NCBI GenBank assembly: GCA_019695435.1
Contig: JACTVF010000139.1
Coordinates: 1-6,478, forward strand
Length of the DNA stretch: 6,478 nucleotides
Direction: 5' to 3'
Source: Methanoregulaceae archaeon
GTDB taxonomy: Archaea > Halobacteriota > Methanomicrobia > Methanomicrobiales > Methanospirillaceae
In this document: positions 1 to 6,300 of the stretch, piece after piece
How the letters are laid out: each line of letters begins with the position of its first letter
Position numbering within the stretch: the first letter of the stretch is position 1
Program-made: the position numbers and the translations under genes
Notes under the pieces: generated by a model
The model's input: only the letters and a program-made list of their open reading frames with translations
Told to the model about the DNA's origin: nothing
Database searches by the model: none

Positions 1-657
1 GAGCGTCGGGATGAGGCCTGGAAAAAAGCGGAGAACCAAATAAATTCTGCTTTCATCGGAGGATTGAATCAGTGGATGACGACCCACAAGAGTTTTGCCA
101 ACTCCATGATCGAAGCATCTAAAAAGATGGCAGTCAGTATGATAGACGATTTGGTAAGAATCTCATTGAAGCACTTGGAAACTCAGATGATGATGACTAC
201 ACATAATGCTGCCGGGAATGCAACAAGAACGGCACAGAATAAATCTTCTGATGCAGTTAGTCAATTAAGCGGAGCTAAAGTTGCTGCCGTAAAGGCTTTC
301 AATGCAATGGCTGGCATTCCATTTGTAGGACCAGTATTAGGAGCCGCTGCCGCCGCCGCGGCCTTTGCTCTTTGCATGGCTTTTGAAAAGGGCGGAGTTG
401 TGCCAGGGAGAAGCGGAGATGGAGTTCCAATCCTAGCCCATGCCGGCGAAGCGGTCCTTCCGCAACCGATGACTTCGATGTTGATGAACGTCGCAAATAC
501 TGGAGGCGGAACGGGAGGACACACCTTTCGATCTTCATCCACAATCAATGCAACCGTGCTCGACTCGAAAGGTCTGGCTGGCTTTGCTCGGCGCGCTGCC
601 GACATGAATATCGCGCAGATGCGTTATGGAGCACGGAGACTAAACGCCACCATGTAA
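1..657 (+). CDS. Tape-measure protein, C-terminal part (5' end outside window)
   Basis: The frame is open from base 1 and ends at TAA 655-657, giving 218 visible residues, so the start lies upstream and internal TTG or ATG codons should not be taken as starts. The visible part begins as a charged helix (ERRDEAWKK), followed by Met/Ala/Gln-rich helical sequence up to about residue 100. A hydrophobic stretch follows at residues 104-128, with PFVGPVLG and then seven alanines. Residues 130-157 are a Gly-rich tail, KGGVVPGRSGDGVPILAHAG then EAVLPQP. That 'GG.VPG..GD.VP...A..GE.VL' pattern is a common C-terminal signature of phage tape-measure proteins, which set tail length and reach the membrane during DNA delivery. 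The position directly before a distal tail protein and a hub agrees with this. GC content is uneven: 22/60 at 121-180 against 36/60 at 421-480. The family call rests on the C-terminus and the neighbours only. Confidence 0.8.
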   Translation, partial: ERRDEAWKKAENQINSAFIGGLNQWMTTHKSFANSMIEASKKMAVSMIDDLVRISLKHLETQMMMTTHNAAGNATRTAQNKSSDAVSQLSGAKVAAVKAFNAMAGIPFVGPVLGAAAAAAAFALCMAFEKGGVVPGRSGDGVPILAHAGEAVLPQPMTSMLMNVANTGGGTGGHTFRSSSTINATVLDSKGLAGFARRAADMNIAQMRYGARRLNATM

Positions 658-678
658 TCAGTGAGGTATACTTAGGCC

Positions 679-1425
679 GTGAGCTTACTTCCGACATTGC
701 CGCTTCCAACAGGAGTCTCCTGGAATTCAAGAAAATCTCCGCGCTTTAATACCGTGACTCAAAATCCTGTGTCTGGTGCGCGCCCTGTGTCGTTCTCGGT
801 GAGCCCCTTTCCATCGTGGGAATGGGAACTAGCCTGGGAAGTGCTGCGTGATCAGGGATTGTGGCCAGAGTCTGAAGGTGTGCCGGCCGGAGAAAATAAT
901 TCCTCACTTCTCAAGCCTGATTTGTTTGCCTTGCAGGATTTCTTTCTCGCCATGAATGGAAGCAATGGACGCTTTGTCTATGATCCCGCGGCGAACACAA
1001 TTCCGCTGGAGGATACTTACGTCAATCCTGTGATAGCGGGAACATTGGTCAACGGCTATAGCGGGACGACAGACGGCATCGAATTTGGCTTTCAGCTTTA
1101 TCGAACATCGAAAGTGACGGGAACGTTGATTCCTGTAGAAGCGATTGATGCGCTATCCGCAATATCGGCAGGAATCGGAAGTCCTAACCCATTCGCGCTG
1201 TATCTCAACGGGACGCTGGTCGATCCTTCGCTCTACACTTTGAGCCAGTACCCGCTCCAGGTGACATTCGCAACAGCGCCAGCCGCCGGTCAGGCGCTAA
1301 GTTGGAATGGGAATGCTGCGTATGTAGCGAAGTTCGCGGAAGACAGTATTGACCTAAGCCAGTTCGTGTTGAACTTGTACGAATTACAATCGCTTAAGAT
1401 TGAGCAAGTCTGTCTAGGGTTCTGA
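679..1425 (+). CDS. Distal tail protein, DUF2460-like (RcGTA g12-type)
   Basis: This 248-residue protein is likely the distal tail (Dit-like) ring joining the tail tube to the tip. The N-terminus has the pattern W15-x-x-x-K, PRFNT (21-25), then an SVSPFPSWEWELAWEVLRD stretch at about 40-58. It matches my memory of phage proteins that start '..W...K.P.FNT....SG......YP.W.F.L.YEVLRD'. Next comes FFLAMNGSNGRFVYDP (88-103), then TDGIEFGFQLYR (131-142), then LYLNGTLVDPSLYTL and VTFATAPAAGQALSW (195-209), and an acidic F-x-EDSIDLSQF near 219-229 before a final LYELQSLKIE. That order of blocks fits DUF2460/TIGR02217. The start is GTG, because TAG at 673-675 lies in frame two codons upstream and no other start fits between. 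A weak GAGG at 663-666 gives a long 12-base spacer. It lies 21 bases after the tape-measure gene and 3 bases before the hub gene, as g12 does in the Rhodobacter gene transfer agent. Confidence 0.82.
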   Translation: MSLLPTLPLPTGVSWNSRKSPRFNTVTQNPVSGARPVSFSVSPFPSWEWELAWEVLRDQGLWPESEGVPAGENNSSLLKPDLFALQDFFLAMNGSNGRFVYDPAANTIPLEDTYVNPVIAGTLVNGYSGTTDGIEFGFQLYRTSKVTGTLIPVEAIDALSAISAGIGSPNPFALYLNGTLVDPSLYTLSQYPLQVTFATAPAAGQALSWNGNAAYVAKFAEDSIDLSQFVLNLYELQSLKIEQVCLGF

Positions 1426-1428
1426 CAC

Positions 1429-2379
1429 ATGAGCCAAGCCTACAGTGCCGATCTTCTCGCTCTTTACGCTGCCGCTCCGCAGACAAAAATCTATCGCGTC
1501 CATCTTTTCAAAATCGGACCATGCCGCAACGGACAGATGCTCTATGCCACTGACGGAAGAATTCCTATCACATTTGGAGGAAATATTTATCATCCTTACT
1601 TATATGGATTCTGGCGGCGCGGGAGTCAGACCATAAAGATCGGGTTCGAGTCCAACTCCATCGACTGCACTGTCTACAGTGACGAGCAGTTCCAGCCGAT
1701 ATATTTTCCCGGAACAAACAGCCTGGTCTACCTGATGGATGGGATTTACGCCGGCCTCCTGTCTGGCGCTCCTGTAACCATCTATCGTGCGACTATGAGC
1801 AAATATGGGGTTGTCGTAGGACCAACCGGAGGGAGCCTCGTATCGACTCGATTTGTTGGCGAAGTGGGAGAGGTTACAGACATCGGTCCCACCAAATGCA
1901 CGGTCAAAGTGCGGGATCTGTTGTATCGTCTGAATCTTGATTGTCCTCAGCAGCTCATCCAGGCAAATTGCAGATGGGTTTTGTACTCGGCAGGATGCAG
2001 GTTGAGCCAAGCGGCGTTTACGCGCACTGGGCAGTCAATCGGGACGTTAGTAGACGCAAGGACATTTACAACCGAAGCACATTTGAGCACCATTAGTCCC
2101 GCCGGGACATTTTCTCAAGGCGTCATTAAATTCACTTCGGGACGCAACAACGGAATCAGCTATGCCGCGGCTGTGTGGACTCCAGGAACAGGTTCAACGC
2201 CAGATCAGATACAACTGGACACGCCACCGCTCTTCGATATGACGGTGGGAGACACCTTCAGCATCTCGGAGGGATGCAATCACTCAGTTGTGTCCTGCCA
2301 GAACTTGCAAGGAAACCTGAATGCGATTTTGAACTACGGGGGAACTCCGTTTGTTCCCGTGCCAGAAACGGCCGTGTGA
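1429..2379 (+). CDS. Tail hub protein, DUF2163 / phage BR0599 family (RcGTA g13-type)
   Basis: This 316-residue protein likely forms the trimeric hub that closes the tail tube under the distal tail ring. It has the two halves expected of the family. The N-terminal half (about 1-170) is beta-rich and includes RVHLFKIG (23-30), an ITFGGNIYHPY segment (47-57) and a G-EVGEVTDIG segment (144-153). The C-terminal half ends with the family signature GCNHSVVSCQN (282-292), then LNYGGTPFVP (301-310). Four cysteines fall in two pairs, C181-x8-C190 and C283-x6-C290. The same arrangement occurs in the C-terminal domain of lambda tail-tip protein L, which binds an iron-sulfur cluster, so metal binding is likely here but is inferred. 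ATG 1429 follows the previous stop by 3 bases, with AGGG at 1415-1418 as a probable ribosome site inside the upstream gene. The stop sits in the frame used by the next small gene. Confidence 0.87.
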   Translation: MSQAYSADLLALYAAAPQTKIYRVHLFKIGPCRNGQMLYATDGRIPITFGGNIYHPYLYGFWRRGSQTIKIGFESNSIDCTVYSDEQFQPIYFPGTNSLVYLMDGIYAGLLSGAPVTIYRATMSKYGVVVGPTGGSLVSTRFVGEVGEVTDIGPTKCTVKVRDLLYRLNLDCPQQLIQANCRWVLYSAGCRLSQAAFTRTGQSIGTLVDARTFTTEAHLSTISPAGTFSQGVIKFTSGRNNGISYAAAVWTPGTGSTPDQIQLDTPPLFDMTVGDTFSISEGCNHSVVSCQNLQGNLNAILNYGGTPFVPVPETAV

Positions 2380-2396
2380 GATAGAGATTACAGACT

Positions 2397-2401
2397 GGGA
2401 G
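2397..2401 (+). promoter_or_regulatory. Ribosome binding site of the small basic gene, favouring the second ATG
   Basis: GGGAG sits in the short gap after the hub stop. It is 2 bases from ATG 2404 and 5 bases from ATG 2407, so the second of the two adjacent ATG codons is the better spaced start. Confidence 0.55.
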
Positions 2402-2403
2402 AA

Positions 2404-2715
2404 ATGATGCATCTGACACTTGATATGCTCGATGGATCGCCGATTCCCAAACGCGGAGATTTGTTGCAGAGCAACCCCGGCAACAAGCGCGAGCGCACCT
2501 GGTTCGTGCTGTCAGTACATACTCTTAAGCCGATCAAGGGAGTCCCGCGCTGTTGTATTTGGGCAGAGAGATGGTGGGAAGTTGAACCCAATCTGCGAGT
2601 GATGCTATTTAGAAGCGCAGAGCGCCGTGATGGCCAGCAGGTGATCCAGTTCAAACGCTATCCTGCGAAACGGAAACGCTCCATGAACTTTGAGCAATAC
2701 ATGAGGGCGATATGA
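2404..2715 (+). CDS. Small basic protein of unknown function between hub and peptidase genes
   Basis: This 103-residue protein is not one I can name. Visible features are PKRGDLLQ near 15-22, a Trp/Val strand TWFVLSVH (32-39), adjacent cysteines C50-C51, an AERWWEVEPN block (54-63), and then an arginine-rich region, LFRSAERRDGQQV. It ends with a strongly basic stretch KRYPAKRKR (84-92). The opening 'RGDLL...W.VL' resembles small SH3-like barrels, but this is a guess. There is no signal peptide or membrane segment. Two adjacent ATGs are possible: GGGAG at 2397-2401 leaves 2 bases to 2404 but 5 bases to 2407, so translation may begin at the second ATG (102 residues). Its last four bases overlap the peptidase start as ATGA, which implies translational coupling. 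I infer a tail-tip assembly or peptidase-partner role from position only. The Rhodobacter gene transfer agent has no gene in this slot. Confidence 0.75.
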   Translation: MMHLTLDMLDGSPIPKRGDLLQSNPGNKRERTWFVLSVHTLKPIKGVPRCCIWAERWWEVEPNLRVMLFRSAERRDGQQVIQFKRYPAKRKRSMNFEQYMRAI

Positions 2716-3188
2716 ACGAAGTCGAAGGCCGCGCCGCGTTGTTAAAATCCGCTGAGAGTTGGTTGCATACGCCCTACGCCGAATCTGGTGCGTTGCGCGG
2801 AGCCGGCGCCAACTGTGCAACGCTCATGTGGGGCATCGCGCGGGACGCTGGTGTCATTCCTTCCGATACTCCAATGCCGCGCTGGTATAGCCCACAGTTC
2901 CATGCTCACAATCGCGAAGAACGGCTTATCAAATCAGTTATGGGATGTGGCTGCGTCGAGATCACCGAGAGCCAGGTCAAGCCCGGAGACGTGATTGCTT
3001 ATCTGACCGGACAAAGCCACGGGCATCTTGCCATGGTCATCGAGTATCCGCGAAAGATCATCCAGACCCACAAGGCGACCGGCGCGCAATATGGTCATGC
3101 CAATGAGGGACGACTGGCGGGATGTAAAAAGAAGTTCTTTTCGCTTTGGAAACCCCCTGAGAACGGAGAATCAGCAGAGAATGTCTGA
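2712..3188 (+). CDS. NlpC/P60-type phage cell-wall peptidase (RcGTA g14-type)
   Basis: This 158-residue cysteine peptidase probably cuts the peptide cross-links of peptidoglycan at the infection site. The catalytic cysteine is C35 in GAGANCATLMWGIARDAG (30-47), after the substrate-side motif TPYAES (20-25). PGDVIAYL (91-98) is the usual strand before the catalytic histidine, which is best placed at H105 in HLAMVIEYP, with H103 as a less likely choice. The third polar residue is probably H120 (IIQTHK). An H-x-x-EER motif (66-71) is also typical of phage members as I remember them. The residue before the cysteine is Asn, where cellular enzymes usually have Asp. Length is normal for a single-domain tail peptidase, and there is no signal peptide, as expected for a virion part. 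It overlaps the gene before by 4 bases and the gene after by 8. A block counted at 2821-2880 is 38/60 GC, richer than the flanking tail genes. Confidence 0.88.
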   Translation: MNEVEGRAALLKSAESWLHTPYAESGALRGAGANCATLMWGIARDAGVIPSDTPMPRWYSPQFHAHNREERLIKSVMGCGCVEITESQVKPGDVIAYLTGQSHGHLAMVIEYPRKIIQTHKATGAQYGHANEGRLAGCKKKFFSLWKPPENGESAENV

Positions 3189-3363
3189 CAACAATGACGG
3201 AAAGACTCGCAGTGACAAGGGAGGAAATCATCAGTATCCCGCCAATGCAGGGCGCTACAAACAACCATCTGGAAAAATATCTGGAATGTGCGCAGCGGGA
3301 AAGCATGAACCGAAATGCGTCAGCTTGTCATGCTCCTGCCCTTGCCATGACAATGTAGGGTAA
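3181..3363 (+). CDS. Small Cys/His-rich protein, putative metal-binding, unknown function
   Basis: This protein of 60 residues overlaps the end of the peptidase gene by 8 bases (ATGTCTGA contains both start and stop). The first half (1-33) is hydrophilic and low in complexity (Asn, Asp, Gly, Lys). The last third holds C37-x4-H42-x3-C46-x4-C51-x-C53-x-C55-H56. Five cysteines and two histidines in 20 residues look like a small zinc-binding knuckle, and similar 'C..G.H..C....C.C.CH' endings occur in small proteins of soil bacteria and their phages. Metal binding is inferred. The frame is open further upstream (ATG at 3028), but that part lies wholly inside the peptidase gene and reads as a shadow, so I chose ATG 3181. 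GGAG at 3165-3168 is a possible ribosome site with a long spacer, and coupling to the peptidase stop is more likely. A virion or tip-assembly role is suggested only by position. Confidence 0.68.
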   Translation: MSDNNDGKTRSDKGGNHQYPANAGRYKQPSGKISGMCAAGKHEPKCVSLSCSCPCHDNVG

Positions 3364-3383
3364 TCTCAGATAAAGAAGTTTTC

Positions 3384-3389
3384 AGGGAG
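3384..3389 (+). promoter_or_regulatory. Ribosome binding site of the megatron gene
   Basis: AGGGAG lies 6 bases before GTG 3396, the best Shine-Dalgarno match in the window. A TGA at 3390-3392 is in frame with the GTG and only one codon upstream, so no earlier start is possible. Together these fix the start of the long terminal gene at a GTG. Confidence 0.8.
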
Positions 3390-3395
3390 TGAAAA

Positions 3396-6300
3396 GTGTC
3401 GATCTTCGGAATGGGAAGGCAACCCGGACAAGCACGCTACGATGGAGCGGTTCATAATCTCTCCATCACCGAAAGTGTGCTCGGGACAACGCTCCCCATC
3501 CTGATCGGGACTCAGAGACTTCATGCGAAGCTGCTTGATTATTATGGATTCAACGCTCAAAAGCAGAGCGCACCATCGGGAAAGGGAATCTTCGGATCGA
3601 AGGGAGATTACTGGGAATATTATGCAACCATTGTTGCCGCACTAGCCCAGGGGCCATGTGTATCCCTGCTGAATATATGGACAGATAGTGGGCAATTAGT
3701 GAATTTATCAAATACGGTAACTTATACTGTGCCGCCTGGAGGAGGAAGCATAACCCCAAAAAATCAACCGTTTATTACTGAACCCGTAGCCAACTTTATC
3801 ATTCCTATACTGGGCGCTGTTTACGAAGTTGGATATGTAGTGAGCACCAATGATTACGGCGGAGTTCCTAAAACTTTGACAGGAACGCAAACCGTTCCTC
3901 TTATTCAAATTCCCTATGTTCCATTAACACAACCTGGCGCCGGCGAGTTCATGTTTGATTCTGCTTCGGGAACGTATTATTTTGGTCCCGCATCTGCCGG
4001 CCTTGTAGTTTCTATAACCTATGCAGGGCTGTATTCTCTATATTATTTCATTCAGACTCAGTTCGATCTGATTCCGTCCAGCGCACCTTTCCACATTACG
4101 CCAGACAATCAGGCGTACTTTTATCAGGATATGGGGGTAACTTTTATCGACACCAACACTGCCGGAGTTCCTGTCAACGTGACACCAACTGCTTCTGGAG
4201 AGTATCAAGTAGTTCCTGGCACAAGCGGAGGATGGATTGGAGGATATGTTTTCTATCCAGGAGACGAGATTCGTCCAGTGGCAATCAAATATTCCTACAC
4301 AAGCCAAGATTCAAATATAACCAGTTCATCCGTTCTGAATTTTACATTGTTCAATGGTGCGCAGAGCCAGAACCCTTGGTCCTATTCCGAATCAGCGAAT
4401 CCCTCCCACGCTTTCGGGTACACGGGAATATGCTATGTAGCAAGTGAAAATCTGGATCTTGGGCAATCTGCTCAAATGCCGCCATACAACTATGAGGTAG
4501 TGGGCCAGGCGATTTGTCCCGGCCAGCAGGATGCGAATCCGTGCGATGCAATATCGTTGATCCTTACCGATCCGATGTGTGGAATTGATTTTCCGATCGG
4601 AGCTCTGGACATTGCCGGAACGTGGGCAAACGCGCGCGCATATTGGAATGCCAATGGATTTTTTATATCCGACATTCTCGAGGCATCGAGCGGAATATCC
4701 GACATTATAAAAGGGTGGTGTGATGCAGGAAATACGGCCGGATTCTTCTCTGGAGGCCTGCTCAAGCTGGTTCCCTATGGAGAGGTTAGCGCGGTTGGAA
4801 ATGGTTCAACCTATACTCCTCCAACAAATCCTGTCGCCGTGCTCACATGGGATGACATCCTGCTTCCATCGGGGCAAAAGCCGGGAGCCACCCTGAGTGA
4901 CGACTTCATCACAATAGATGAAGTGGCCGCTGCTGATAAGTACAATTATGTGCAATGCAACTGGAATGATCGATTAAATTCCTATAACAACGATCTCATC
5001 AACCAACAGAACGATGCGGCAATTGGACTCTATGGGCGCCGCATGGAGAGCGCCCAGGGATGGAAGTTTATCTGTCTTAGGAATGCAGCACAATGGGCTC
5101 TAGCTTGCCGGCTCCTGCGCAATCTCTACATCGACAAGACATTTAAGTTTGCACTGCCATACACTTTCGACTATTTGGAACCGATGGATGTCCTAGTCCT
5201 GCCGACTGGAATTTCAGTACGCACTACGAAGGTCGAAGAAGATGAAGATCAGATACAAGCGATTGAGGCAGAAAACTTTTTGTATGGGGCTTCGAGTGCT
5301 TCGATCTATCCTACGCAATCTGCAAGCCGCTATCAGCCAACTCAAGCTGCCGCCGATCCTGGGTCAACGTATCCAGCGTTCATACAAAATACTTCTCAGC
5401 AGGTAGGAGGAGTTCTATATCGGCTGACCGTGATGGCTGCGGGAGTGAGCAAGAATTGGGGTGGATGTCAAATATGGGTATCGATGGATGGCGTGAACTA
5501 TTCGCTTGCCGGGACGATTAACGAGATTTGCTCTATTGGAATCCTGTCCGCTGCTTTGCCGGAAGTGAATGATCCCGATACGACCGCGGCGAGCCTAACG
5601 CATGGAGGTACATCAGGATATAGCACGGCAAACTCTATTCCCACAACTACATCTGGAGGTGGAACTGGATTGCGATTGAATATCGCAGCCGCCGGGGGAA
5701 TAGTCACAGCGGGGAGCGTGGACAGCGCATCCCCCGGAACCGGATATGCGGTAGGGGACAAAGTTTATCCGACTCAGAGCGGATCATCGGGGAATTGCTA
5801 CTTCACTATCACTCAGATCGGAAGCATCCTGTCGGTTGACATGAGCCCTTCGGGAGCTGAATTGATTGGAACAACTCAGGCAGCAGCAGATCAATTCGGT
5901 ACGCTTGCCGCCATTGTCAGTCCCGATGGGAACAATTGCGAATTTATCAGCTATGAGAACTGCGAACTGACAGCAGCCAATCGTTTCAATCTCAGTTATC
6001 TTCGTCGCGGAGTGGACAGCACTACTCCTACTGCTTTCCCAAAGGGATCAACTTTTTCATACATCGGGTCGGCGCCTCAGTTCCAGTATCAATACACGGC
6101 TTCTAAAATCGGCGTGCCGATCTTCGTGAAGTTGCCAGCATTCAATCTGACAGGACAAGCCATACAGCCGCTTTCTCAATGCAAGGCATACGAATTGTTC
6201 TTGAACATTCAAGGGAGCCAGCCCATCGGAGGAAAATATAGTCCTTCTGCGTGGGCTGATAGTGGTAGTAATCCTACAGTCAATCCAACAGCCGCTTACG

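Noticed and set aside
344..366. GCC/GCG triplet run as a possible unstable repeat or hairpin
   Set aside because: It codes for the alanine run of the tape-measure hydrophobic segment, and the triplets are mixed (GCC, GCT, GCG), so a slippage tract is unlikely.
261..605. Open frame of 114 codons on the - strand opposite the tape-measure end
   Set aside because: It is Ala/Pro-rich because it mirrors the Ala and Gly codons of the + strand gene. It has no recognisable domain and the operon is all + strand.
1600..2010. Open frame of 136 codons on the - strand opposite the hub gene
   Set aside because: The + strand frame has strong family signatures throughout this stretch, so the antisense frame is a shadow.
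3028..3180. Upstream extension of the Cys-rich gene to ATG 3028
   Set aside because: This part overlaps conserved peptidase sequence including the segment with H120, and its translation is Arg/Ser/Pro-rich like a shifted frame. ATG 3181 at the peptidase stop is the more natural start.
3364..3395. The 32-base gap before the megatron gene as a promoter or terminator
   Set aside because: There is no GC-rich hairpin with a T-run and no convincing -35/-10 pair. The gap is explained by the ribosome site.
4665..4706. 12-base direct repeat ATATCCGACATT at 4665-4676 and 4695-4706
   Set aside because: It encodes ISDI twice in a helical part of the megatron that is conserved in the family (FFISDILEASSGISDIIKG). 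Protein sequence explains it better than a DNA site.
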